A stretch of DNA of 64,000 nt from Frankia nepalensis (GCF_016786325.1 NZ_JADWYU010000084.1:42426-106425), one strand, 5' to 3'. Positions 52,259-61,372 are shown, numbered from the stretch's first letter. Translations and numbers: made by a program. Notes: a model not told the origin generated them from the sequence alone.

Positions 52259-53638
52259 ATGAAACTCCGCGCGCTAGGAGTCGCGATGCTCGCAAGCTGC
52301 GGGCTCGCGATCAGCGTCCTACCGGCAACGGCGGCTCAGGCTTTGGACGAGCCCTTGTTCGGCCCGGTGCCGTTCGACCCGTATCCGCCGTCGAAGGTCT
52401 GCGGTGGCAGCACCGGCGTGCTCGAGGTGAGCCAGTCGGTCGTCCAGGTCGGGCAGTCGATCGTCGTCTCGGCCTGTGGCTTCATACCCGGCGCGTACAT
52501 CGACATCGCGCTCAACGGCATCCTCGCGAAGTCGGTCGTCGCGAACGCCTACGGCAACATCAACGCCGTGATCGTGCCGTCGGGAGCCGACGAGCAGGCG
52601 GCCCTCGCGGAGGCCTCCACCGACGTCACCGTCGCGGCCCGGTCGCCGCGCTTCAAGCGGGTGACGATCACCGCCACCGGTCCGGGCTTCGAGAAGGCCG
52701 GCCTCTTCGGCAAGCCCGAGGAGCCCGGCAAGGACGACATCCTCGGCGGGGACGACATCCTCGGCGGGGACGACAAGCCCGGTGAGGAGGCCATCCTCGG
52801 CGAGGGGCTGGAGCTGGAGCTGGCCGCGCCGGCCGGCGCGAAGACCTCGCTGGCGGCGATCACCCGCATCGCCTCGGCCGAGGTCCTTGTGATCAAGGAT
52901 CGCCACTGGTACTCCAGCGTGGGCGGGCCTGGTGGTCCTGCCGGCCCTGACGGTCCTGCCGGTCCTGCCGGGTACTACGGGCCTGACGGCGAGTGGGTGC
53001 CCGGTGACGGGTACTACGGGCCTGACGGTGAGTGGGTGCCCGGTGACGGGTCCTACGGGCCTGCCGGGTACTACGGGCCTGACGGCGAGTGGGTGCCCGG
53101 CGACGGGTGGGAGGACGGCGAGTGGGCGGACGACATCGCCGTAGGCCGTGACGGGGACATCATCGCCATCAACGGCATCCCGATCCCGATCCCGATCCCG
53201 ATTGGCGACTGGTTCCACGACAAGGACCGGGACTGCCGGGACAAGGACGGCGGCCTCCTCGGTGACAAGGACCGCGACGACAAGGACCGCGACGACAAGG
53301 ACGTCCGGGATGACAAGGACGTCCGGGATGACCGGGGCGACAAGGACACCCTCGCGGACGGGGATGGCCTGTTCGACGACAAGAACCGGGACGACAAGGA
53401 CCGGGACAAGGACCGCTGTGACGGGTTCGGCGGGGTCGGCGTCGGCGTGGTCGGCGTCGGTGTCGCCGGCGGCGGCGTCGGCGGCGCGACCGGGGCCGGC
53501 GGGGCGCTGCCCTTCACCGGTGTCGAGACCGAGGCTCTGGCCACGCTCGCGGTGGTCATGCTCGGTAGCGGCGTGGCGCTGCGGGTCGTGACGCGGCGCC
53601 GCCGGGAGTCCCTCGTCGGGACGCGCACCGAGGCCTGA
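52259..53638 (+). CDS. LPXTG-anchored surface protein with collagen-like and repeat regions
   Basis: 459 residues from ATG 52259 (GGGGAG seven bases upstream). A Sec signal (~1-30) is followed by a ~130-residue globular region with two Cys. Then come acidic DDILGG repeats, a collagen-like GPGGPAGPDGPAGPAG stretch, three copies of YYGPDGEWVPGDG, an IPIPIPI run, a charged DKDRDDKDVRDDKD region, a Gly/Val-rich spacer, and LPFTG near residue 420 with a hydrophobic helix and Arg tail. This is a sortase substrate by architecture; no sortase gene is in the window. It probably forms part of the cell surface made by the adjacent cluster. Confidence 0.85.
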   Translation: MKLRALGVAMLASCGLAISVLPATAAQALDEPLFGPVPFDPYPPSKVCGGSTGVLEVSQSVVQVGQSIVVSACGFIPGAYIDIALNGILAKSVVANAYGNINAVIVPSGADEQAALAEASTDVTVAARSPRFKRVTITATGPGFEKAGLFGKPEEPGKDDILGGDDILGGDDKPGEEAILGEGLELELAAPAGAKTSLAAITRIASAEVLVIKDRHWYSSVGGPGGPAGPDGPAGPAGYYGPDGEWVPGDGYYGPDGEWVPGDGSYGPAGYYGPDGEWVPGDGWEDGEWADDIAVGRDGDIIAINGIPIPIPIPIGDWFHDKDRDCRDKDGGLLGDKDRDDKDRDDKDVRDDKDVRDDRGDKDTLADGDGLFDDKNRDDKDRDKDRCDGFGGVGVGVVGVGVAGGGVGGATGAGGALPFTGVETEALATLAVVMLGSGVALRVVTRRRRESLVGTRTEA

Positions 53639-53666
53639 GGCGCTCCGTATCCGGCTGTAACACAGG

Positions 53667-53699
53667 ACGGGCCGCTCCCACCCCGCGGGAGCGGCCCGT
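53667..53699. terminator. Bidirectional terminator
   Basis: A perfect 13-bp stem (53667-53679/53687-53699, ACGGGCCGCTCCC arm) with a 7-base loop, followed by TTCCTTG, lies between the converging surface-protein and sdhB genes. Confidence 0.8.
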
Positions 53700-53727
53700 T
53701 CCTTGCGCGGCTACCCGGCCCGGCCGC

Positions 53728-54498
53728 TCAGGTGGCGCTGTCGTCGGCGGAGCGGCGGAACAGCCGGCGGCCGAGCGCGGCGAGCGGGTCGTAGGAGGCG
53801 TCCACCACCCGTTCCTTGAGCGGGATGATGCCGTTATCGGTGATCTTGATGTGTTCCGGGCAGACCTCGGTGCAGCACTTGGTGATGTTGCAGTAGCTGA
53901 TGCCGGCCTCGGCGCGCAGCAGCTCCAGGCGGTCGTTGGTGTCCAGCGGGTGCATCTCGAGCTCGGCGTAGCGGATCATCAGCCGGGGCCCGGCGAACAC
54001 CTGCTTGTTGTCCTCGTGGTCACGGATGACGTGGCAGACGTTCTGGCACATGAAGCACTCGATGCACTTGCGGAACTCCTGGATGCGGTCCACGTCCTCC
54101 TGGAACATCCGGTGGTGCCCGTCGTCGCCCGCCGGCCGGCCCGGCGCGAACGTCGGCACCTCCTCGGCCTTCTCGTAGTTGTAGGTCACGTCGGTGACCA
54201 GGTCGCGCACCACCGGGAACGTGCGCAGCGGAGTGATCGTGATGGTCTCGCCTGGGCCGAACAGGTTCAGCCGGGTCATGCACATCAGCCGCGGCTTGCC
54301 GTTCACCTCGGCCGAGCACGACCCGCACTTGCCGGCCTTGCAGTTCCACCGGACGGCGAGGTCGTTGGCCTGCGTCGCCTGCAGCCGGTGCACCGCGTCG
54401 AGGACGACCATGCCCTCCTCGACCTCGACGGTGAAGTCCTCGAGCCCGCCGCCCTCGGCGTCGCCGCGCCACACCCGCATCGCCAGCTCGTAGCCCAT
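53728..54498 (-). CDS. sdhB: Succinate dehydrogenase/fumarate reductase iron-sulfur subunit
   Basis: 256 residues from ATG 54498, which overlaps the sdhA stop by one base (TGATG). The 2Fe-2S motif CKAGKCGSCSAEVNG and the CIECFMCQNVCHV and CCTEVCPEH cluster motifs are present. It transfers electrons from the flavoprotein to quinone. The type matches M. tuberculosis Rv0247c (Sdh1). Confidence 0.93.
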   Translation of the reverse strand: MGYELAMRVWRGDAEGGGLEDFTVEVEEGMVVLDAVHRLQATQANDLAVRWNCKAGKCGSCSAEVNGKPRLMCMTRLNLFGPGETITITPLRTFPVVRDLVTDVTYNYEKAEEVPTFAPGRPAGDDGHHRMFQEDVDRIQEFRKCIECFMCQNVCHVIRDHEDNKQVFAGPRLMIRYAELEMHPLDTNDRLELLRAEAGISYCNITKCCTEVCPEHIKITDNGIIPLKERVVDASYDPLAALGRRLFRRSADDSAT

Positions 54499-56459
54499 CA
54501 GCCGTTCCTTCCGTTGCTCGTCCCGGTGACCGGGGGCGCCTGCGGTGGGGGGTTGTCGTCGGCCTGCCGCGGCGGCACCGTCGCCTGCGCCGCGGCGCCC
54601 GCCGCGCCCGGCGCGGAGACCGGCGCCGGCGGCGCGCTCGGCGTCTCGAACAGCGTGGCGAGTTCCGGCGGCAGCGCGGGCAGCGCCTGGGCCGTGAGCT
54701 CCAGTTGCCCGTCGCGCAGCCGGAGCACGTGGTTGATCTTCGCGAACTCCGGGTCGGGCCCCGGGTAGTCGTCGCGCGTGTGCCCGCCGCGGCTCTCCTT
54801 GCGGGCGAGCGCCGCGGCGGCGACGCACTCGGCGACCAGCAGCATCGAACGCAGGTCGAGCGCCAGGTGCCAGCCCGGGTTGTACTGGCGGTGGCCCTCG
54901 ACGGCGACCCGCTCGGCGCGCTCCCGCAGCCCGGCGATCTCCTTGATCGCCTGGGTCAGCTCGTGCTCGGTGCGGATGATGCCGACCAGGGACTGCATCA
55001 CCGCCTGCAGGTCGAACTGCAGCTGGTAGGGGTTCTCGGCGCCCTCGGTACCGAACCGCTCGAACGGCGCGAGCGCCGCCGCCGTGACCTCGGCGACCTG
55101 GCCCTCGTCGGCGGCCGGCCGCGCGTCCGCTGGGATCGCCTGGGCGTACTCGGCGGCCGACAGGCCGGCGCGGCGGCCGAACACCACCAGGTCGGACAGC
55201 GAGTTGCCGCCGAGACGGTTCGACCCGTGCAGCCCGGCGGCGCACTCGCCGGCGGCGAACAGGCCCGGCAGGGTCGTCTGCTGGCTCTCCGGGTCGACCT
55301 TGATCCCACCCATCACGTAGTGGCAGGTCGGGCCGACCTCCATCGGCTCGCTCGTGATGTCGACGTCGGCCAGCTCCTTGAACTGGTGGTACATCGACGG
55401 CAGCCGGCGGCGGATGGTCTCCGGGTCGCGGCGGCTGGCGATGTCGAGGTAGACGCCGCCGTGCGGCGAGCCGCGGCCGGCCTTCACCTCGGAGTTGATC
55501 GCGCGGGCGACCTCGTCACGCGGGAGCAGCTCGGGTGGGCGCCGCGCCGTCTTCTTGTCCGTGTACCAGCGGTCCGCCTCCTCCTCGGTGTCGGCCGTGT
55601 CCGCCGCGAACACCTCGGGGATGTAGTCGAACATGAACCTGCGGCCCTCGGAGTTGCGCAGCACGCCGCCGTCGCCGCGCACGCCCTCGGTGACGAGGAT
55701 CCCGCGCACCGACGGCGGCCAGACCATCCCGGTCGGATGGAACTGGACGAACTCCATGTCCATCAGCGCGGCGCCGGCCTTCAGCGCGAGCGCCTGGCCG
55801 TCGCCGGTGTACTCCCACGAGTTCGACGTGATCTGCCAGGACTTGCCGATGCCGCCGGTGGCGAGCACCACGGCCGGCGCGTCGAACCGGACGAACGTGC
55901 CGGTCTCGCGCCAGTAGGCGAACACGCCGGCGATCCGCTCGCCGCCGGTCTCCGGGTCCGGCGCGGTCAGCAGCCGCTGCACGGTGCATTCCATGAAGAC
56001 GTCGAGCTTCTTGGCCACGACGCGGTTCTGCAGGGTGCGGATCAACTCGAGGCCGGTGCGGTCACCGACGTGCGCGAGCCGGGCGTAGCGGTGGCCGCCG
56101 AAGTCGCGCTGCAGGATCTTGCCGTCCGGGGTGCGGTCGAAGACGGCGCCCCATTCCTCCAGCTCCCAGACCCGGTCCGGCGCCTCCTGGGCGTGGATCT
56201 GGGCCATTCGCCACTGGTTGAGCATCTTGCCGCCGCGCATGGTGTCGCGGAAGTGCACCTGCCAGTTGTCCTCGGGCCACACGTTGGCCATCGCGGCGGC
56301 CATGCCGCCCTCGGCCATCACGGTGTGCGCCTTGCCCAGCAGGCTCTTACAGACGATCGCGACCCGCGCGCCCTGCTCGTGCGCCTCGATCGCGGCGCGC
56401 AGCCCGGCGCCGCCGGCGCCGACCACCACGACGTCGTAGGTGTGTGTCTCGGCTGTCAC
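54498..56459 (-). CDS. sdhA: Succinate dehydrogenase/fumarate reductase flavoprotein subunit
   Basis: 653 residues. VVVVGAGGAGLRAAIEA binds FAD, GKAHTVMAEGG carries the His that links FAD covalently (~45), and CHYVMGGIKVDPESQQT with GSNRLGGNSLSDLVVFG are typical. The C-terminal ~55 residues are a Pro/Ala tail. Rv0248c-type. Its leader region contains three tandem hairpins (56531-56701). Confidence 0.93.
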   Translation of the reverse strand: MTAETHTYDVVVVGAGGAGLRAAIEAHEQGARVAIVCKSLLGKAHTVMAEGGMAAAMANVWPEDNWQVHFRDTMRGGKMLNQWRMAQIHAQEAPDRVWELEEWGAVFDRTPDGKILQRDFGGHRYARLAHVGDRTGLELIRTLQNRVVAKKLDVFMECTVQRLLTAPDPETGGERIAGVFAYWRETGTFVRFDAPAVVLATGGIGKSWQITSNSWEYTGDGQALALKAGAALMDMEFVQFHPTGMVWPPSVRGILVTEGVRGDGGVLRNSEGRRFMFDYIPEVFAADTADTEEEADRWYTDKKTARRPPELLPRDEVARAINSEVKAGRGSPHGGVYLDIASRRDPETIRRRLPSMYHQFKELADVDITSEPMEVGPTCHYVMGGIKVDPESQQTTLPGLFAAGECAAGLHGSNRLGGNSLSDLVVFGRRAGLSAAEYAQAIPADARPAADEGQVAEVTAAALAPFERFGTEGAENPYQLQFDLQAVMQSLVGIIRTEHELTQAIKEIAGLRERAERVAVEGHRQYNPGWHLALDLRSMLLVAECVAAAALARKESRGGHTRDDYPGPDPEFAKINHVLRLRDGQLELTAQALPALPPELATLFETPSAPPAPVSAPGAAGAAAQATVPPRQADDNPPPQAPPVTGTSNGRNG

Positions 56460-56530
56460 GGGGTTCCTTTCCCGCTCGCTTTCCTGGTTCTGGACCGGAA
56501 GGGCGCCTGGGCGTCCGGGCGATCCCGGCC

Positions 56531-56701
56531 GGAGCCGCGCGATGATGGCGAAGCCTCGCGCGGCGTGGGCCGCCTGAAACGACTCGGCTGGAGCCGCGCG
56601 ATGATGGCGAAGCCTCGCGCGGCGTAGGCCGCCTGAAACGACTCGGCTGGAGCCGCGCGACGACGGCGAGGCCTCGCGCGCGGCGTGGACCGCCTAGGCG
56701 A
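56531..56701. repeat. 59-bp tandem hairpin repeat (2.9 copies)
   Basis: Units start at 56531, 56590 and 56649; the first two are almost identical. Each contains GCCGCGCGA and TCGCGCGGC arms 13 bases apart, forming a 9-bp hairpin; the third has two extra bases and CG changes in the loop. The last copy runs into the membrane-anchor stop codon. Non-coding, within the sdh operon. Confidence 0.9.
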
Positions 56702-57527
56702 TCCAGTGCGGATCGCTCAGATGGCCCGCGGCGACCAGCCAGATGTAGAAGTCGGCGGCCATGATCCAGAGCAGGCTCGCCCAGGCGAAGAACATGTGGT
56801 GCCGGTTGAGCACCGAGATCCTGGCCCAGATCCGGCGGCGCAGCGGCGCCTTGGAGAGCAGGTTCAACCGGCCGCCGCACAGGTGCCGGCACGAGTGGCA
56901 GGACAGGGTGTAAAGCCAGATCAGCGCGGCGTTGACCACCAGCATCCCGGTGCCGACCCCCACGCCGAACCGCCCGTCATGGATGAACGCGATCACGGCG
57001 TCGTAGGTCAGCAGCCCGGCGAAGAGCACCGCGAAGTACCAGAAGTACCGGTGCACGTTCTGCAGCACCAGAGGGAACTTGCTCTCCCCGCTGTAGCCCC
57101 GGCGGGCGTCCGGCACGGCGCAGGCCGGCGGCGACCACCAGAACGAGCGGTAGTAGGCCTTCCGGTAGTAGTAGCAGGTGAGCCGGAAGCCGAGCGGGAA
57201 GATCAGAATGAGGAGCGCCGGCGACACCGGCGAGATGTCGCCGAAGACATGCGGCGTCGCGTCGTCCAGACAGTTGTCGGTAAGACACGGCGAGTAGAAC
57301 GGCGACAGATACGGGTCGGCGAAGTAGTCGCCGTTCCGCAACGCCGCCCAGACGCCGTAGACGACGAAGCCGGCGAGCACGACGACCGTGATCAGTGGCT
57401 GCATCCACCATCGGTCCCGGCGCAGCGTCCTGGCGCCGACGGCTGCTCGGGGCGCCGGGACGGGTCGTGGCCTCGCTGCTGGCGCGGCCGGGTCCGCGGT
57501 CGGCGCGGGTCTGGTCCGAACGGGCAT
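56694..57527 (-). CDS. sdhC: Succinate dehydrogenase membrane anchor (Sdh1 type)
   Basis: 277 residues. The ~35-residue Pro/Arg/Ala N-terminus is followed by about five transmembrane helices (LITVVVLAGFVVYGVWAAL, ALLILIFPLGFRLTCYYYR, YFAVLFAGLLTYDAVIAFI, MLVVNAALIWLYTLS, MFFAWASLLWIMAADFYIWL). SCHSCRHLCGGRLN and several His residues could hold haem. First gene of the sdhCAB operon; resembles Rv0249c. 234 bp with hairpin repeats separate it from sdhA. Confidence 0.85.
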   Translation of the reverse strand: MPVRTRPAPTADPAAPAARPRPVPAPRAAVGARTLRRDRWWMQPLITVVVLAGFVVYGVWAALRNGDYFADPYLSPFYSPCLTDNCLDDATPHVFGDISPVSPALLILIFPLGFRLTCYYYRKAYYRSFWWSPPACAVPDARRGYSGESKFPLVLQNVHRYFWYFAVLFAGLLTYDAVIAFIHDGRFGVGVGTGMLVVNAALIWLYTLSCHSCRHLCGGRLNLLSKAPLRRRIWARISVLNRHHMFFAWASLLWIMAADFYIWLVAAGHLSDPHWIA

Positions 57528-58074
57528 GGGGTGGTCTCCTCGGCTGCTGGCGCCGCGGTGGCTCTCCCCGCCAGGCCGTTGCTCCGGCCCGGCGGGGCCA
57601 CCGCTGGAACGCGGGTGCCACGCGCGGCGCCCGTCGGGGGAGCCATCGCGTGGCCCGTGGCGCGCGGCGACGCGGACCCTCCGGCCCCGGGAGCCGGGGA
57701 TTGCCTATACATGACAGCCAAGGCGCAGAGGGTCCGTGTGCTGCACATCACGGCCCACGGCGCAGTCTGGCCCATCGCGGAACAGTTGGCCAGGGTCTTC
57801 CTGAAACACGTTTCGGTGTGTCTCGGCGGACCTGGTCCGACACTGATCAGTCCGTCGTCGAAAGCCCACGTGACCGGGCCGGTGACGGGACGGGCGCCCG
57901 CCGCGTCGAGCGGGCGACGGCTCGCGACCTCGGGACTCCCGCCCGTGGTCGCGGGCATGCGCGGGGGCGGCTGGATACCTCCCGGTCGGCGCTGCGGTGG
58001 TGGAGCTTTCCGAAGGCTTCTCCTTCCCGTCATCCCAGGCTGGAAGCCTGACGGGCGGCCAGAGGAGGCTTCAT
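57528..58074. other. Divergent promoter interval (sdh / PhoX-like)
   Basis: About 550 bp between divergent genes. No convincing gene. Two small palindromes stand out: TGTGC-T-GCACA (57737-57747) and GAAAC-AC-GTTTC (57803-57814); either could serve a regulator of the sdh operon. GAGGAGG at 58062-58068 is the ribosome-binding site of the PhoX-like gene. Confidence 0.4.
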
Positions 58075-59409
58075 ATGACTGTCAGTCGTCGTGGTGTGCT
58101 GGGAGCCAGCGCCGCCGGTCTCGGCATCGTTCTTACTGGATCAGTCGGTTCCGTCTTCGGCGGCACCGCCAACGCGACCGGGTTCGGCCAGGGCCACGGT
58201 TCCAAGTTCACCGGCTACGGGGATCTCATCCCCGACCCCGCGGGCATCGCGGACCTTCCCCGCGGCTTCCGCTACAAGGTCCTTTCGACCAAGGGCGAGA
58301 AGCTGAGCGATGGCGGTACTGTCCCCGCCGGTCACGACGGCATGGCGGCGTTTGACGCCGGCCACAACACCGCCCTCGTGCGCAACCACGAGTTGACGCA
58401 CGACGCCAGCTTCCCGGTCCCGCACAACGCGAAGATCACCTACGACCCGGGGGCGGACGGTGGTACCACCACGCTGGTCGTCCGCGGGGACAAGCTGATC
58501 TCGCACGTGCCGAGCCTGTCCGGCACGGTCCGCAACTGCGCCGGCGGCTTCACGCCCTGGGGTACCTGGCTGACCTGCGAGGAGACCGAGCTCACCCCGG
58601 CGCAGGACGCCGCGCTCACCAAGCGGCACGGCTATGTCTTCGAGGTCGACCCGTTCAACCGGCTGCGCGACAACGAGCCGGTGCCGCTGAAGGCGCTGGG
58701 CCGCTTCGCCCACGAGGCGACCGCGATCGACCCCCGCACCGGCGTCGTCTATCTGACCGAGGACGCCGGCAGCCCCGACGGCCTGTTCTACCGGTTCCTG
58801 CCGAACCGGCCGAAGGGCGGCCCGGGCAGCCTGCGCGCCGGTGGCAAGCTGCAGGCGCTGTACGCCGGCGGCCTGGCCAACCTCGGCCCGGTCACCGAGA
58901 TCGGCACCAAGCTCAAGGCCACCTGGGTCGACGTCCCGGACCCCGACGCCACCACCACCTCGGTGCGCAAGCAGTTCGCCGCCGGCGCCGTCTCGGGCAT
59001 CCCGAAGTGCGAGGGCACCTACTACTCGGACGGCTACATCTACGTCGTCTCCAGCTACGCCGGCGGGCGGGACGCGAACGGCAACCACAGCCTGCACGAG
59101 GGCCAGGTGTGGCGCTACGAGCCGAAGCGGGACACCTTCGAGCTGGTGCTGCGGTTCGCGCCGGACAGCGAGTTCGACGGGCCGGACAACATCGCCCTGT
59201 CGTCCTGGGGCCGGATCGTGCTCTGCGAGGACGGCGACGACGAGAACTACCTGGTCGTCGTCGGTGACGACAACAAGCCGTACAAGCTCGCCCGCTCCGT
59301 CAGCACCTCCGAGTGGGCCGGCGCGACCTTCTCGCCCAATGGCAAGTGGCTGTACGCCAACATCCAGGGCGACGGCCGCACGCTCGCGATCACCGGCCCC
59401 TGGCGGTAG
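58075..59409 (+). CDS. PhoX-like (DUF839) Tat-exported protein, copy 1
   Basis: 444 residues from ATG 58075 with GAGGAGG six bases upstream. SRRGVLGASAAGLGIVLTGS is a twin-arginine signal. The body matches the DUF839/PhoX beta-propeller: ALVRNHE near residue 107, LTCEE near ~173, RFAHEATAIDPRTG and a late GRIVLCEDGDDENYLV. PhoX enzymes are Ca/Fe alkaline phosphatases; activity here is inferred. It is one of a tandem pair with the gene at 59744. Confidence 0.85.
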   Translation: MTVSRRGVLGASAAGLGIVLTGSVGSVFGGTANATGFGQGHGSKFTGYGDLIPDPAGIADLPRGFRYKVLSTKGEKLSDGGTVPAGHDGMAAFDAGHNTALVRNHELTHDASFPVPHNAKITYDPGADGGTTTLVVRGDKLISHVPSLSGTVRNCAGGFTPWGTWLTCEETELTPAQDAALTKRHGYVFEVDPFNRLRDNEPVPLKALGRFAHEATAIDPRTGVVYLTEDAGSPDGLFYRFLPNRPKGGPGSLRAGGKLQALYAGGLANLGPVTEIGTKLKATWVDVPDPDATTTSVRKQFAAGAVSGIPKCEGTYYSDGYIYVVSSYAGGRDANGNHSLHEGQVWRYEPKRDTFELVLRFAPDSEFDGPDNIALSSWGRIVLCEDGDDENYLVVVGDDNKPYKLARSVSTSEWAGATFSPNGKWLYANIQGDGRTLAITGPWR

Positions 59410-59417
59410 CCGCCCCT

Positions 59418-59448
59418 CGGCCCCGGCGGGGAGCTCCCGCCGGGGCCG
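59418..59448. terminator. Terminator after PhoX-like copy 1
   Basis: CGGCCCCGGCGG (59418-59429) pairs with CCGCCGGGGCCG (59437-59448), 9 bp after the stop codon. Confidence 0.7.
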
Positions 59449-59473
59449 GTCAGCGCGGGCCGCCCGGCCGCGT

Positions 59474-59509
59474 TACCCCCACCTGCGCGCAGCCACGCAG
59501 GTGGGGGTA
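59474..59509. terminator. Second strong hairpin between the PhoX-like genes
   Basis: A perfect 14-bp stem, TACCCCCACCTGCG (59474-59487) with CGCAGGTGGGGGTA (59496-59509), loop 8. It could be a second terminator or an operator; the remaining ~230 bp to the next gene are gene-free. Confidence 0.55.
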
Positions 59510-59743
59510 GCGGGCCCGTACGGCTCGAAATCGGCGTCGGGCCCGTGTCGGCGGAGTGCCCGGGCGCCGCGGGCGGTCCGCCGCCGAGGCTCGCGGTGGC
59601 GCGCTGGGGCGGCCGTCGCCGCCGCGCCGCGATGATCGGCTGTTACCGCATGGCCTTTTCGCCTACCTCGGACGTTCCTCGCGGTTTCCGGGCGCGGACA
59701 TGCCTGCTTGGGAGCCTGTCGGCCGGCCAAAGGAGGCTTCTCT

Positions 59744-61063
59744 ATGACTGTCAGTCGTCGCGGTGTTCTCGGTGCCGGCGCCGCCGGCCTCGGAATTGTC
59801 CTGACCGGAGCGGTCGGCCCGGTGTTCGGCGGTACCGCCAACGCGACCGGGTTCGGCCGCGGTCACAGGTTCACCGGCTACGGTGACCTCGTCCCCGACC
59901 CCGCGGGCATCTGCGATCTGCCCAAGGGCTTCAGCTACACCAGGATCTCCGCCGTGGGCGAGACCCTGACCGGCGGCGGCAACGTCCCGGGCGCGCACGA
60001 CGGCATGGCCGCGTTCCGGTCCGGCCGCGACACCGTGCTGGTGCGCAACCACGAGATCGAGCCCGAGGACGTGGAGGAGGACGGCGTCCCCACGGTGCCG
60101 CACGTCCCGGGCCTCACCTACGACCCGGAGGCGCCCGGCGGCACCACGACCCTGGTGCTCACGGGCGACCGGCTGCGCTCGCACGTGGTGAGCCTGGCCG
60201 GCACGGCCAACAACTGCGCCGGCGGGCCAACCCCGTGGAACACGTGGCTGACCTGCGAGGAGACCGACGCCGTCTTCGGCAAGCCGCACGGCTACGTCTT
60301 CGAGGTCGACCCGTTTCGGCGGCTGCGCGACCGCGAGCCGGTGCCGCTGAAGGCGCTGGGCCGCTTCGAGCACGAGGCCGTCTCGATCGACCCCCGCACC
60401 GGCGTGGCCTACCTGACCGAGGACGCCGACACGCCGTTCGGCCTGTTCTACCGGTTCCTGCCGAAGCGGCCGAACGGCGGCCCGGGCAGCCTGCGGGCGG
60501 GCGGGAAGCTGCAGGCGCTGTCCGTGCGCGGGATCGCCGACCTGATGACGGTCACCAGGGTCGGCACCAGGCTCAGGGCCACGTGGGTCGACGTGCCGGA
60601 CCCGGACGCCACGAGCACCCCCGTCCGCGCCCAGTTCGCCGACGGCAAGGTGTCGCGGATCCGCAAGTGCGAGGGCACCTACTACTCGGACGGCTACATC
60701 TACGTCGTCTCGAGCTACGCCGAGACCGACGACGAGGAGGCCTACCTCCACGCCGGCCAGGTGTGGCGGTACGAGCCGAAATCGGCCACGCTGGAACTGG
60801 TGCTGCACTTCCAGCCCGACAGCCCGTTCGACGGCCCCGACAACATCACCATCTCGTCGTGGGGCCGGATCATCCTCTGCGAGGACGGCAACGACGACCA
60901 GCACCTCGTCGTCGTCGGCGACGACGGCAAGCCCTACCCGCTGGCGCGCTCCGGCAGTGGCTCCGAGTTCGCTGGCGCCACCTTCTCGCCGGACGGTGCC
61001 TACCTCTACGCCAACATCCAGGAGGACGGCCTCACGGTCGCCATCAAGGGTCCCTGGCGCTGA
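59744..61063 (+). CDS. PhoX-like (DUF839) Tat-exported protein, copy 2
   Basis: 439 residues from ATG 59744 with AAGGAGG upstream. SRRGVLGAGAAGLGIVLTGA Tat signal, then the same DUF839 body as copy 1 (VLVRNHEIEPEDVEE, LTCEETDAVFG, RFEHEAVSIDPRTG, GRIILCEDGNDDQHLV). The DNA of the start region, including the bases before the ATG, is shared with copy 1, so this is a tandem duplication. The divergence is concentrated in loops, suggesting different substrates or conditions. Confidence 0.85.
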   Translation: MTVSRRGVLGAGAAGLGIVLTGAVGPVFGGTANATGFGRGHRFTGYGDLVPDPAGICDLPKGFSYTRISAVGETLTGGGNVPGAHDGMAAFRSGRDTVLVRNHEIEPEDVEEDGVPTVPHVPGLTYDPEAPGGTTTLVLTGDRLRSHVVSLAGTANNCAGGPTPWNTWLTCEETDAVFGKPHGYVFEVDPFRRLRDREPVPLKALGRFEHEAVSIDPRTGVAYLTEDADTPFGLFYRFLPKRPNGGPGSLRAGGKLQALSVRGIADLMTVTRVGTRLRATWVDVPDPDATSTPVRAQFADGKVSRIRKCEGTYYSDGYIYVVSSYAETDDEEAYLHAGQVWRYEPKSATLELVLHFQPDSPFDGPDNITISSWGRIILCEDGNDDQHLVVVGDDGKPYPLARSGSGSEFAGATFSPDGAYLYANIQEDGLTVAIKGPWR

Positions 61064-61372
61064 GGCACCGCGGGCCGCCCGGCGCGCCGCCGGGCTGACA
61101 CGCCGCCGGGCCGACAAGCTACCGGCGGCCCGTGGACGACGAGGTCCCGGGCCGCCGGTTTGTCCTGGAGACCGGAGATCTGGCCACGGGGCCCATCGCC
61201 CATGGCGCGCAGCGCGCCCGCGTCGGCCCCACTGGGCATGGTCCGGTGCCGGCCTTGGCGAGACACGAGCCGGCGGCGCCGGCCGCGGGCCTGACCTGGC
61301 CTGACCTGGCATCCGCCCGGCCGGACGACGATCGAGACAGGTGATGGCGTGGGGGCCTTGTCGCCCTCCGCC

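Noticed and set aside
53000..53115. Tandem repeats suspected as CRISPR-like
   Set aside because: They are in frame and encode YYGPDGEWVPGDG units; no spacers.
56531..56701. 59-bp units considered as a CRISPR array
   Set aside because: Units abut with no variable spacers and no cas genes.
56685..58355. Open frame opposite sdhC and across the divergent promoter
   Set aside because: Mostly antisense to sdhC; the remainder has no domain and crosses the PhoX-like start in another frame.
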